A DNA stretch of 64,000 bases from Streptomyces xinghaiensis S187 (GTDB lineage: Bacteria > Actinomycetota > Actinomycetes > Streptomycetales > Streptomycetaceae): NCBI RefSeq assembly GCF_000220705.2, contig NZ_CP023202.1, positions 4,866,501 to 4,930,500 of the forward strand. Reading direction: 5' to 3'. The notes beneath the pieces were generated by a model. It did no database searches and had not been told where the DNA came from. It was given only the letters and a program-made list of their open reading frames with translations. Made by a program: the position numbers and the translations under genes. Positions 42,762-51,782 of the stretch are shown here, one piece after another. Positions within the stretch are counted from its first letter, which is position 1, and the number at the start of each line of letters is the position of its first letter.

Positions 42762-45700
42762 TCAGCGGCGCGCGTCGCGGAGCCTGCCGATCCGCTCGCG
42801 CTCCTGGCGGAGTTCGGCACGGAGCAGCCGGGAGAGCGGGCCGAGCAGCACCCGGGCGAGCTCGTCCAGGCGGCTGTTCTCCCTCAGCAGCCGCATGGTC
42901 GGGTGGAAGAGCAGACGGGCCAGCGTGTCCTTCTTCTCCTTGTCCTTGCGGAGCCGCCGCAGCAGTGGTGCCAGCAACAGACCCGCGAGCTGGTCGAGTT
43001 GGTCCTTCGTCAGTGACTCCGGGGCGAACCCCTGGCCGGGGCCCCGGCCGCCCTGCGGTCCCGCCTTGGCGGGTGACGGCGGTCGCGGTGTCCGGGGCGC
43101 CGCCGTCGCGGCGGGCGCGCGCTGCACGGTGGTGACGCCCGGCGGCTGCCCCTGCCCCTGCCCCGCCTCCGGACCGTCCGATGACGGCTCCGGAGCTCCG
43201 GCGGTGGCGGCGCGCTGGATCGGCAGCGGGACGAGAGGAGCGGCCGCGGCCGCGGTGAGCGGCACCCCGGGACGCTGCCCCACGGCGCCGGGCCCGGCTC
43301 CGTGCCGTCCGGGCGCGTGCCGTACCGGGCCGGGCGCGGGGGGCGGGCCGCCGGGCACCGTGCGGACGGGCGCGGCGAGCCCCGCGCGCTGCACCACGGG
43401 GGCACCGGCCCGGGGAGCCGGTCCCGGAAGGGCCCGCGCCCCGTCCGCTCCGCGCCGTGCGGAACCGGGGGCCGGAGCCGTGCCGGTACGGGAGGCGGGG
43501 CGGGGAAGCGGCCCGCCGAGGCCGGCCACGGGCGTCGTGGCGCCGGCCGCGTCCGGCCGCGAGGAGGGGGTGACCAGCCGCTGCACGGGGGCGGTGGCGG
43601 CGGGCGCCGCGGGGGCGGAGACGGACGGGGCGGGCCCCGGTGTGCCCGGCGCGTCCGGAGCGGCGGACGGCCGCTGGAGGGGTGTCCCCCCGGGCGCCGG
43701 TGCGGCACCGCGTCGGGCGCCCGGCCCGCCGGGCGCGCCCGGACCGGGCGACGGTGCGCCGCCGGGGTCCCGGGACGCTCCGGTCGCGTCCGGGGCGGAG
43801 ACCAGCCGCTGGACGGGGAGCGACTCCGGACCCGGCGCGCTCGCGGGGACGGCCGGAGCGGTGAGCGGGGTGTGTGCCCCGGCGGGTGACGGCGAACCGT
43901 CAGCCGGTGCCGGTGCCGGTGGTGCCGGGTCCGTGCCCGGTGCGGGCACAGGCGTTCCCCCCGGGGCGAACGGACGAGGGGTGGGTCCGGCGACGGCCGC
44001 GCGCTGGACGGGCATCGGCGCCTGTCCGGCGCCCGGTGCGGCGGAGCCACCCGCCCGCCGCCCGGCAGCGGGGGACGGGACGGCGGCGCGCGGCGGGGCC
44101 TCTCCCGCGCCCGGCACGTTCGGACCGGCGGACCGCGCCGGGGGAGCGGACGCCGGCCGCTGCCCGCCGTCGCCCCGATTACCTGCCGAAAGAGCGCTCG
44201 GCGAAACGGAGTTCGAGGGAGTCGCGCCCTGTGCGGCGTCTCCCCGGGGCCCCCGCCCCGCGACCGGACGGACGGGGCCATCGCCCGCCTTCGCACCGGG
44301 AGCACCGGGAGCACCGGCGGCACCGGGCCGCTGCCCGCTCGCCGGAGCGCCGGACCGCGCGGAGCCGGGCGCGGTGGCGGACCGCTGGACGGTCGCGGAC
44401 CCCGCCTCAGCGCGTCCCGTGCCCGCCGCTCCCGTCGGCGCGGGCGTACGCGCGGCGACCGGGCCGCTGCCGGGCTGTGCGGACCGGGCGGCCCGGTCGC
44501 CCGCACGGGAGTGTCCCGCCGCCGCCCCGGGAGCCGTCCCGGGCCCGGGCTGCGGCGCCGGACCCGTCCGCTGCTCCGGGGAGGGGGCGGCCGCGCCCCG
44601 CGCGCCAGGGGGCGGCGGCGGGACGCGACCGGGGCCGGGGTCGCCGGCCCGCTCTGAGGGCGCCCGGCGGCCGGGTACGGCGGCCGGGGCGGCGGAAGCG
44701 GACCGCCGGGCCCGTTCCGTCTCACCGCGGTCCGCACCGCCCGGCCGCTCCGTGGCGGTCCCGGACGACGGAGACGTGTGGGCGCGGGCACGGCGCTGCA
44801 CGGCCGTGGCCGTTCGCGGCGCGGCGCCGGAGGTCCGGGAGGCGGCCGGTGCGGGAGACCCCGGCACACCGGCCGCCGCGCCGCCGCGCCGGCCGAGGGC
44901 CTCGCGGAGCCGTGCGCCGACGCCTCGGCTCCCCCTGCGGCCGGGGGAGCCCGGTGCCGGGGCGGTGCCGTCGCCGGTGTCCCCGGGCAGGGATCCGGCT
45001 TCCCGAGCCGCCGGAGCGGGACCGGAGGTTCCGGGCGCCGTGGACGGTGCGGCCGAGCGCTGGACCGGCAGGTCCGGACCAACGCCCCGGCGCGGGGCGC
45101 CGGTTGTCGTGGTCGCGGCCGGTCCGGCGGGGCCGGGGGCGCGGTCGGCCGCGGACGCGTCCCGTGAGGTCCGGTACGCGGGCGCGGGGTCGAGGCGGCG
45201 CATCCGGACGGCCGGTGCCGTGGCGGAGCGCTGGACGGCGGGCGGCCCGGCCGGGCCGCCCCCGGCGAGCCGGAGCGGCCGGGCCGTGGCCAGCGGCCGG
45301 ACCGGAGGGGGCGCCGTGCGGACGACGGGCGCGGGGCGGGCCGCGGAGGGCGAGGCGGGACCGGAGCCCGCCGTGCCCGCCTCCGCCGCCGCGGCGGGTG
45401 CGCCACCCGGCCCCGGCCGCGACCTCGGTCCCGGGTTCGCACCGGACCCGCCACCCGTCGTGGGGGAGGAACCGGCGGCAGGCGCGCTGGTGGCCGCCGG
45501 GCCCGTACCGCCGGCGGCGCCGGAGCGCTGTCCGGCCGGGTCCGTGGCGGCCGGGCCGTCGCCGCCCCGGACCGGTCCCGTCGTGGAACCGGGCCGCGTA
45601 GCGGGGGAGTCCGGAGCGGCGGCACGCTGCACAGAGGTGCCGTCACCGGTCGAGGGACCGGTCAGCGGCACGGCGCCGGACGGCGGGCCCGGCACCGGGG

Positions 45701-46787
45701 CGCCGAGCAGCGGCCGTCCGCGCGCGGCCTCACCGGAACGGCGGGCGGGCGGCGGCCCGGAGGACGGCCGGGGCGCGGCAGGCGTGGGAGAGGCGGGAGA
45801 GCCGGGAGGGGCGCCGGGGCCGCCCCGCGTCCCCTCGCCCGCGGAGCGGTGAACGGTCACCGGGGCGGCGGACGGGGAGGACGGGGCAGACGAAGCGGCG
45901 GTGGACGAGGAAGCCGAGGAAGCGGAGGAAGCGGAGGAGGAGGCCGAAGTCCCGCCCCCCGCCGGGCTGTTCGCCCCCCGCTGCCCGGCCTCTCCCACAG
46001 ACGCGGACGCGGGGGCGGACGCGGATGCGGACCGGGCGGCGACGGGCAGTGCGCGCAGACCGCCGGCCGGGGCGGCGGCACCGCGTGCGGCGGTCGTCAG
46101 CGCGGCCCGGGGCCGGTCCGTGCCGGAGGACGGACGGACCGGGGCCACGGCGGGCCCGGTCGGCCGTGCCGCCGCCACGGCGCGCTGAACGGCCCGCCCG
46201 GGAGCGGGTGCCACCGTGCCGTCCGTACGCGGTGCGGCGGCCCCACCGTGCGGGACCCGGGTGGCCGTGGCGGCCGGTGCGACCGGCCCGGTGGAGACAG
46301 CGGGGGCGGCCGGGGCGGAGCCGTCCGGCCCGCGGCTGCTGAGCAGGCCGTGGATGATCCCCGTCGGCGCGTCGTCGAGGACGGCGTGCGAGAGGCCCGG
46401 CCCGGAGAAGGAGGGGTTCTGCCAGGTCCGCAGGGCGCGGCCGAAGTCCGTGGACGCCACCGGCCCGCCGTGGGCGGTCGTCCGCTGGATCGGCGGCAGC
46501 GCGGACCGGTCACCCGGGTGGTGCGCTCCACCGCCCGGATGACCGGCCGGGGCCGTGGCCCCGTGTCCCGGGGTGCCGGCAGCCGTGTCGGGTCCCCCTC
46601 CCGGCACCCCGGAAGCCGAAGCCGCCGCCGGACCGCCGGAAGCCGGCAGCGAGGACGACCCGGCGGGGGAGGACGGCGCGGCGGACGACGCCGGGGCGGA
46701 CGACGGTGCCCCCGCGTCGGCCCCGGCGCCCGCGCGGTCACCGGGACCGCCGGCACCGCGCCCCCGCAGCCGGTCCAGGATTCCCAC
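42762..46787 (-). CDS. Very long disordered CIS protein with repeated VQR motifs
   Basis: 1341 residues from GTG, with GAGGGGG ahead. Three parts can be seen. (1) A short conserved N-terminus MGILDRLRGRG and, near residue 110, TDFGRALRTWQNPSFSGPGL. (2) About 1080 residues of Pro/Ala/Gly/Thr-rich disorder with about 15 dispersed [VIL]QR or VHR motifs, mostly in contexts like PVQRSA or PVQRLV. (3) A folded helical C-terminus of about 90 residues (LTKDQLDQLAGLLLAPLLRR onward). It occupies the middle of the operon between assembly genes and tube 2. It might be a length-setting, packaging or cargo-like protein. Function unknown; coding is supported by the conserved ends and tight gene packing. Confidence 0.85.
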   Translation of the reverse strand: MGILDRLRGRGAGGPGDRAGAGADAGAPSSAPASSAAPSSPAGSSSLPASGGPAAASASGVPGGGPDTAAGTPGHGATAPAGHPGGGAHHPGDRSALPPIQRTTAHGGPVASTDFGRALRTWQNPSFSGPGLSHAVLDDAPTGIIHGLLSSRGPDGSAPAAPAVSTGPVAPAATATRVPHGGAAAPRTDGTVAPAPGRAVQRAVAAARPTGPAVAPVRPSSGTDRPRAALTTAARGAAAPAGGLRALPVAARSASASAPASASVGEAGQRGANSPAGGGTSASSSASSASSASSSTAASSAPSSPSAAPVTVHRSAGEGTRGGPGAPPGSPASPTPAAPRPSSGPPPARRSGEAARGRPLLGAPVPGPPSGAVPLTGPSTGDGTSVQRAAAPDSPATRPGSTTGPVRGGDGPAATDPAGQRSGAAGGTGPAATSAPAAGSSPTTGGGSGANPGPRSRPGPGGAPAAAAEAGTAGSGPASPSAARPAPVVRTAPPPVRPLATARPLRLAGGGPAGPPAVQRSATAPAVRMRRLDPAPAYRTSRDASAADRAPGPAGPAATTTTGAPRRGVGPDLPVQRSAAPSTAPGTSGPAPAAREAGSLPGDTGDGTAPAPGSPGRRGSRGVGARLREALGRRGGAAAGVPGSPAPAASRTSGAAPRTATAVQRRARAHTSPSSGTATERPGGADRGETERARRSASAAPAAVPGRRAPSERAGDPGPGRVPPPPPGARGAAAPSPEQRTGPAPQPGPGTAPGAAAGHSRAGDRAARSAQPGSGPVAARTPAPTGAAGTGRAEAGSATVQRSATAPGSARSGAPASGQRPGAAGAPGAPGAKAGDGPVRPVAGRGPRGDAAQGATPSNSVSPSALSAGNRGDGGQRPASAPPARSAGPNVPGAGEAPPRAAVPSPAAGRRAGGSAAPGAGQAPMPVQRAAVAGPTPRPFAPGGTPVPAPGTDPAPPAPAPADGSPSPAGAHTPLTAPAVPASAPGPESLPVQRLVSAPDATGASRDPGGAPSPGPGAPGGPGARRGAAPAPGGTPLQRPSAAPDAPGTPGPAPSVSAPAAPAATAPVQRLVTPSSRPDAAGATTPVAGLGGPLPRPASRTGTAPAPGSARRGADGARALPGPAPRAGAPVVQRAGLAAPVRTVPGGPPPAPGPVRHAPGRHGAGPGAVGQRPGVPLTAAAAAPLVPLPIQRAATAGAPEPSSDGPEAGQGQGQPPGVTTVQRAPAATAAPRTPRPPSPAKAGPQGGRGPGQGFAPESLTKDQLDQLAGLLLAPLLRRLRKDKEKKDTLARLLFHPTMRLLRENSRLDELARVLLGPLSRLLRAELRQERERIGRLRDARR

Positions 46788-46796
46788 CGTTCCCCC

Positions 46797-46955
46797 TCAC
46801 CCCTCCGCGCCGGCGCGCGTGACGAGTTCCGCGATCCGCCGGGCGTAGGCCCGCCGGTCGCCGTGCTCCAGATCCAGAATGTCGTCCAGCGTCCAGTGGA
46901 AGTGGTAGGCGATGTACGCGACCTCCTCATGGATACGGTCGGTCGCGTACGTCAC
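46797..46955 (-). CDS. Small conserved CIS-associated protein (DUF6760-like)
   Basis: 52 residues from GTG, whose codon overlaps the stop of the previous gene (GTGA). The product reads VTYATDRIHEEVAYIAYHF, then HWTLDDILDLEHGDRRAYAR and RIAELVTRAG. I recall such short proteins in actinomycete CIS operons under a DUF6760 label. It probably is an assembly helper for the tail. It is too short for most gene finders, but the coupling on both sides (9 bp to the next gene) supports it. Confidence 0.84.
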   Translation of the reverse strand: MTYATDRIHEEVAYIAYHFHWTLDDILDLEHGDRRAYARRIAELVTRAGAEG

Positions 46956-47440
46956 GATTCCCCCAGGCGGCTCCCGCCGAGCTCGACCTCGAACGGCTGC
47001 TCGCAGTGCGGGCAGGTCACCCCGGCGCGGGTGTGCCCCTCGGCGTTGACCTGGCGGTAGAAGTCCTGCAGAAAGGCCAGGTCGGAGGCGAACAGCTGCT
47101 CCACGATCCCGTCGTGCACCGCCGGCAGCGTGCCCAGCCGGGTGATGACCCGGCTGAGCAGCACCACCGACAGATAGGCCGGGTTCTCCTGGACCCGCAC
47201 GTCCCGCAGCGGGACCAGCTCGTCGCGGGCGGTCGCCAGCCGCATCACGCCGTGCCGGTGCACCGCGCCCGCGTCGTCCACGTAGCCGCGCGGCAGTTCG
47301 AACTCGAACTCGGTCTGCAGCTGACGCCGCTGCTGCCGTGCGGGTGGCGGGGCCGGGCCGGTGCCGATGGCCGCCCGCTCCTCGCTGCTCAGCGCGTCGG
47401 GAGCGGGGGGCGCGGCCAGCCCGCTGACGGAACGGCGCAT
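46952..47440 (-). CDS. CIS assembly protein with CxxC motif
   Basis: 162 residues. A Pro-rich start is followed by LQTEFEFELPRGYVDDAGAV and LVPLRDVRVQENPAYLSVVL (about 60-95), then a helical part and a C-terminal TCPHCEQPFEVELGG that probably binds zinc. This resembles the tail-assembly chaperone-like proteins seen right after tube genes in CIS loci. The start overlaps the stop of the first tube gene (TGATG). Position strongly links it to tube assembly; the biochemical role is inference. Confidence 0.8.
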   Translation of the reverse strand: MRRSVSGLAAPPAPDALSSEERAAIGTGPAPPPARQQRRQLQTEFEFELPRGYVDDAGAVHRHGVMRLATARDELVPLRDVRVQENPAYLSVVLLSRVITRLGTLPAVHDGIVEQLFASDLAFLQDFYRQVNAEGHTRAGVTCPHCEQPFEVELGGSRLGES

Positions 47441-47883
47441 CAGTCCATGACCAGTTCTTCGTAGGTGATGGTCACGGTCTCGGTGAGCGCGGAGGCCTCG
47501 CCGGCCTTGACCGTGCTGGTGTCCACCTTGCGAGCCCACGCCTGGCGCAGGTTGTACCGCTTGACCGGGTTGTTCTCGTAGTCCATCACCACGATCGTGG
47601 CGTTCTTGCGGGCCGAGGTCATCGTTCCCGCCATGGAGGTGTCGATCCACTCGCTGAAGACGGACGACTGGGTCGCGCCGCGCACGACCGTGACCTCGCC
47701 CGCCTTCGCGACGCCCGGCATCTTCTTCGTGACCGGCTTGCCCTGGTCGGACACCTGCATGTACTCGATGACGTCCTGCTCCCGGGTCAGACCGCTGACC
47801 TCCTGGAGGAATTCGACCATGACGCCGTCGATCTGGATGCCGAAATTGTGTGAGGTGAGGGCGTCACCTGGCTGCAGACTCAT
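47440..47883 (-). CDS. CIS inner tube protein 1
   Basis: 147 residues, ATG after AAGGAC. The tail-tube (gp19/Hcp-like) family is clear: HNFGIQIDGVMVEFLQEVSG, then KMPGVAKAGEVTVVRGATQS, RKNATIVVMDYENNPVKRYN and a final LTETVTITYEELVMD. It stacks as hexameric rings inside the sheath. It sits 178 bp after the sheath gene and is the presumed major tube subunit. Confidence 0.95.
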   Translation of the reverse strand: MSLQPGDALTSHNFGIQIDGVMVEFLQEVSGLTREQDVIEYMQVSDQGKPVTKKMPGVAKAGEVTVVRGATQSSVFSEWIDTSMAGTMTSARKNATIVVMDYENNPVKRYNLRQAWARKVDTSTVKAGEASALTETVTITYEELVMD

Positions 47884-48061
47884 GGAGCTGTGGTCCTTCT
47901 ACTCGTTCCGCCGGTACGCGACGCGGCGGACTGCCCGTGGACTCCCCGGTGGCCGGGGAGGCATGACGGCTGACGACTGCTGACTGACGAAAAGCGGCCG
48001 GTGGCCGGCGGCCGGCAGGCGGTGGTACCGCCGGCGCACGCCGCTCCGGCGGTGGACGCGG

Positions 48062-49693
48062 TCACTCGTCCAGCTGGCCGCCGCCGTCGGAGAACTGCGC
48101 CAGCCGGAAGATCACGAACTCGGCCGGCTTCACCGGTGAGACGCCGATCTCGCAGATGACCCGCCCGAGGTCCACCGACTCCGAGGGGTTGGTCTCCTCG
48201 TCGCACTTGACGTAGTACGCGTCCTCCGGCCGGGCGCCGAACAGGGCGCCGCTGCGCCACTCGTTGACGAGGAACGCCGAGACGTTCCGCCGGATCCGGG
48301 CCCACAGCGCGTGGTCGTTGGGCTCGAACACCACCCACTGGGTGCCGATCAGGATCGACTCCTCCAGGTAGTTGAAGTACCGGCGGACGTTGAGGTAGCG
48401 CCAGGCCGGGTCGGAGGAGAGGGTGCGGGCGCCCCAGACGCGGATGCCGCGGCCGGGGAAGGCCCGGATGCAGTTGACGCCGACGGGGTTGAGCAGGTCC
48501 TGCTCGCCGCGGGTGATCTGCAGCTCCAGGTCGACGGCGCCGCGCACCACCTCGTTGGCGGGAGCCTTGTGCACGCCGCGCTCGGAGTCGTTGCGGGCCC
48601 AGATGCCCGACACATGGCCGCTCGGCGGAACGAGCCGCGGCTGGCCGGAGGACGGGTCGAAGACCTTGATCCACGGGTAGTAGAGCGCCGCGTACTTGGA
48701 GTCGTAGCCGGCCGTCTCCTGGCGCCAGACCCGGACCTCGCGGGCGTTGAGCCCCGGCGGCGGGTCGATGACGGCGACGCGGTCGCCCATCAGTTCGCAG
48801 TGCGCGATGAGCCCGAGCTGGACGGCCTTGACGGCCTCCAGGTCGATGGCGCCGCGCTGGTAGGCCGCCATCAGGTCGGGGACCGCGACCATGGAGATCT
48901 CGTCCACGGCCTCCAGACCGCCGAAGCCGGTGCGGTCGGCGGAGTCACCGAGGTACTCGCCCGGTCCGGCCTGGCCGTTGCCCGCGGGAGCCACACCGCC
49001 GCGGTCGGCTCCCCGGGCCGCCACGGCGCCGGCCGGGGCAGGCAGTGTCACCGTCTGGTTCTCGGGGCGCGCCAGCTGCGCGGCGGGCGCGGCCTCCTCG
49101 ACGGTGATCAGCCGGGACCGCTCCCGCACCTGGCTGACGACGTAGGTGCGGCCGCTCTTCTTGTTCGCCGTGACGTCGAAGGTCTCCACGGCCCGGTCGC
49201 CGTCCTTGACGATCAGCCGGAAGCGCTCGGCGGGCCCCTCGCCCTCCGGGTCGGCGACCTCGACGCTCAGCCCGGCGCCGCTCTCGCCGGGGGCGATCGC
49301 GGCCACCTTGAACTTGCCGAGCTGGCGCGGCTCACCGGCGGGCAGGGCCGCCGGACCGTCGCCGGCCGCGTCCCTCCGGCTCCCGTTACGGGTACCGCCC
49401 GCGCCCCCCGTCCCGGACTCCCCGCCGGGCACTCCGCCGACGCGGACGACGTAGGCGGCGCTGCCGCCGTTGTTGAAGAAGCCGTAGACGGAGTGGGCGA
49501 GGAAGTACCCGTCGGTGAAGTCACCGAAGGCCGCCACGTACTGCGTCCAGTTGGTCACCAGTGTCGGTTCGTTGAGCGGCCCTTCCGGGGCGAGGCCGAC
49601 GAAGGCCGCCACGGAGGTACCCACCCCCTCGATGGGACGAGAGCCACTGGCCACCTCCTCCACGTAGACGCCCGGTGACAGATACGACGGCAT
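48062..49693 (-). CDS. CIS sheath protein
   Basis: 543 residues, ATG (MPSYLSPGVYVEEVASGSRP) with GAGGAGA eight bases ahead. The phage tail-sheath family is evident at both ends: GVGTSVAAFVGLAPEGPLNE and TQYVAAFGDF at the start; VNCIRAFPGRGIRVWGARTL, QWVVFEPNDHALWARIRRNV and VICEIGVSPVKPAEFVIFRL at the C-terminus. The middle carries the usual variable inserted domain. Contraction of the sheath drives the tube. Confidence 0.97.
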   Translation of the reverse strand: MPSYLSPGVYVEEVASGSRPIEGVGTSVAAFVGLAPEGPLNEPTLVTNWTQYVAAFGDFTDGYFLAHSVYGFFNNGGSAAYVVRVGGVPGGESGTGGAGGTRNGSRRDAAGDGPAALPAGEPRQLGKFKVAAIAPGESGAGLSVEVADPEGEGPAERFRLIVKDGDRAVETFDVTANKKSGRTYVVSQVRERSRLITVEEAAPAAQLARPENQTVTLPAPAGAVAARGADRGGVAPAGNGQAGPGEYLGDSADRTGFGGLEAVDEISMVAVPDLMAAYQRGAIDLEAVKAVQLGLIAHCELMGDRVAVIDPPPGLNAREVRVWRQETAGYDSKYAALYYPWIKVFDPSSGQPRLVPPSGHVSGIWARNDSERGVHKAPANEVVRGAVDLELQITRGEQDLLNPVGVNCIRAFPGRGIRVWGARTLSSDPAWRYLNVRRYFNYLEESILIGTQWVVFEPNDHALWARIRRNVSAFLVNEWRSGALFGARPEDAYYVKCDEETNPSESVDLGRVICEIGVSPVKPAEFVIFRLAQFSDGGGQLDE

Positions 49694-49769
49694 GCTGGGC
49701 TCTCCTCGGAGTACGCGATGTGACGCCGCCAGCCTCACCGAGCCGGCCCCCGGCGGTAACGGTCACGGG

Positions 49770-49871
49770 TACCCGGCCGGGGGCACGGCAACTGCCCGTA
49801 CGGGCAGGGGGGCGCACGCCAACCGGGCGGCCCGCCCCCGCGGTACCCGGCCGGGGCCGCTACCCGGCCGG
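49770..49871. promoter_or_regulatory. Repeats upstream of the sheath gene
   Basis: The 554-bp divergent gap (49694-50247) has no supported gene. It holds three exact copies of TACCCGGCCGG (49770-49780, 49844-49854, 49861-49871) and a perfect 16-bp palindrome CTGCCCGTACGGGCAG at 49792-49807. They lie 77-178 bp upstream of the sheath start, where activators or repressors of the tail operon could bind. No regulator can be named. Confidence 0.5.
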
Positions 49872-50247
49872 CGGTGCCGCGCCGGTGCCGCCCCCGTCGC
49901 GGGTACGGGACGGGCCGCCGCGCGGAGGGCGGGACGCGGAGACCGGCGGACGGACGGGGTGCACGCCCGCGGGTCGTCCGTTACACCTCGGCCCGGACAG
50001 TCAAGTCATGCCCCCTCCCGGCGGAGGAGAGGCTGTCCGGCAGACCCTCTCCGAGGGCAGTGTTCCCGGCCCTTCCGTGCAGCCCTCCGCCCGCCCGCCG
50101 TCCGCCCGGGGCGCCGGCCGGGCCGTCCCCCTCCCGGCCGCGGGCCCGCGCCGTGCCGAAGAGGCAGCCGCGCGGCGCCCGTTGGGGCATCGGTCCTGCC
50201 TTGTCTCCTGGTGACCGGCTCCGGCGGGGATGGCTAGCGTCGGGCGG

Positions 50248-51618
50248 GTGAGTATGTGGACTTCTCTTGAGCCGGCTTCGACGACCGTTGACCCGGGCGG
50301 CACCACGATGGTGCGGCTGCGGATCCGGAACACCGGCGACGTGGTGGACGAGTACCGCGTCGTCCCGGTGGGCGACCCGGCCCTGTGGGTGCGCGCCGAC
50401 CCGGCCGCCCTGAAGGTGTATCCGGGGCAGACGGGGACGGTCGAGCTGCGGTTCTCGCCGCCGCGGTCGCCCGACGCGACCGCCGGACCCAATCCGTACG
50501 GTGTGCAGATCGTGCCGACGGAGCATCCGGAGGCGGCCACGGTGGTGGAGGGCAACCTCACCATCACCCCGTTCACGGAGGTGCGGGCCGAGCTGGTGCC
50601 GCCCGTCACCAAGGGACGCTTCCGCGGACGCCCCGTCCTCGCGGTGGACAACCTCGGCAACACCCGGCTGACCGCGTCGGTCACCGGCGGCGACCCCAGC
50701 GACCAGCTCGGTTTCGACATCCACCCGAGCAGTCTGCAGATCGAGCCCGGCCGCGCCGCCTGGGTGAAGTCGAGTGTGCGGCCGAAGGAGGTCACCTGGT
50801 TCGGGCGGAAGGAGATCCGTCCCTACGCCCTGGCCCTCCAGCGTTCGGGCACCGAGCCGCTGAACGTCGAGGGCACCTACGTCCAGCGCAGCGTCTTCCC
50901 GCACTGGGCGATGGCCACCTTCGGTCTGCTGTTCGCGCTGGGCATCGCCTTCGCGATCATCTGGTTCGCCCGCGGCCCGCAGGTCACGACCCTCGCCACC
51001 GAGAAGGCCGCGGCCGCCGGGGAGAAGCCCCAGGAACTCGCACCGCCGTCCGCGAGCCCGTCGGCGCCGGCCGGCCCCTCGGTGTCGGCGCCGCCGGAGC
51101 AGGAGGAGCCGAAGCAGCCCGAGAAGCCCCAGGCGGACGAGGACGGCGGCGACGGCGGCGGTGGCGGCGGCGGTGATGCCGAGTCCGAGGAGAAGGCTCC
51201 CGCGAAGAAGAAGGAGCCGTCCGCCACCGGCACCTTCGTCAGCGACGACTCCGGCAAGTGCCTGAGCAGCACCGACGGCCTGGACGGCACCCAGCTCGTC
51301 ATCGAGACCTGCCGGGAGGGCTCCGCGGGGCAGACCTGGAAGGCCGAGAGCGACGGCACCTTCCGCTCCCAGGGGATGTGCATGGACGTGGCCTGGGGCA
51401 AGCACGACGACTTCACCGACATCCAGATCGCCAACTGCAACGGGCAGCCCGCCCAGCAGTTCGAGATGAACGAGCAGCGGGCCCTGCGCGCCGTGGACTC
51501 CGGCAAGTGCGTCGACATCTTCGACCACCAGAAGGCCGACGGCAGCGTCGCGGTGCTGTGGCCCTGCAACGGCGCGACCAACCAGCTCTGGAAGTTCAAC
51601 GGCCGACTGCCGGCCTGA
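50248..51618 (+). CDS. Bitopic membrane protein with ricin-type C-terminus in the CIS locus
   Basis: 456 residues from GTG (MSMWTSLEP); ATGs at 50230 and 50254 are alternatives. The first 215 residues are two NEW3-like immunoglobulin folds (TVDPGGTTMVRLRIRNTGD; LAVDNLGNTRLTASVTGGD). One membrane helix lies at about 226-246. A Pro/Glu/Asp linker with DGGDGGGGGGGD follows, then a ricin B-lectin domain (about 330-456) with QTWKAESDG, QQFEMNEQ and NQLWKFNG. It would thus expose a carbohydrate-binding domain outside. It is the only rightward gene inside the CIS cluster; a receptor or membrane anchor for the CIS is a guess. Confidence 0.83.
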   Translation: MSMWTSLEPASTTVDPGGTTMVRLRIRNTGDVVDEYRVVPVGDPALWVRADPAALKVYPGQTGTVELRFSPPRSPDATAGPNPYGVQIVPTEHPEAATVVEGNLTITPFTEVRAELVPPVTKGRFRGRPVLAVDNLGNTRLTASVTGGDPSDQLGFDIHPSSLQIEPGRAAWVKSSVRPKEVTWFGRKEIRPYALALQRSGTEPLNVEGTYVQRSVFPHWAMATFGLLFALGIAFAIIWFARGPQVTTLATEKAAAAGEKPQELAPPSASPSAPAGPSVSAPPEQEEPKQPEKPQADEDGGDGGGGGGGDAESEEKAPAKKKEPSATGTFVSDDSGKCLSSTDGLDGTQLVIETCREGSAGQTWKAESDGTFRSQGMCMDVAWGKHDDFTDIQIANCNGQPAQQFEMNEQRALRAVDSGKCVDIFDHQKADGSVAVLWPCNGATNQLWKFNGRLPA

Positions 51619-51630
51619 ACCACCGGGACC

Positions 51631-51662
51631 GGACGGCCGGCCTCCCTCCGGGCCGGCCGTCC
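51631..51662. terminator. 12-bp bidirectional terminator
   Basis: Perfect stem (GGACGGCCGGCC and its complement) with an 8-base loop, between the convergent lectin-type gene and the CIS ATPase gene. Confidence 0.87.
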
Positions 51663-51782
51663 TCCCGGACAGGCGTTCCCCGGCCGGCCGTTCACCTCTG
51701 GCCGGCCCGTGGCGGCCCGCGCCACGGCGGGACGCGGTCCCGTCCCGGCAGGGTCACCCGCCGCGGCCGCGTGCCCGGCCGG

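Noticed and set aside
42640..45852. A 1070-codon plus-strand frame opposite the disordered CIS protein
   Set aside because: Both strands are low complexity, but the minus-strand frame has conserved ends, a ribosome site and operon coupling; the plus frame has none.
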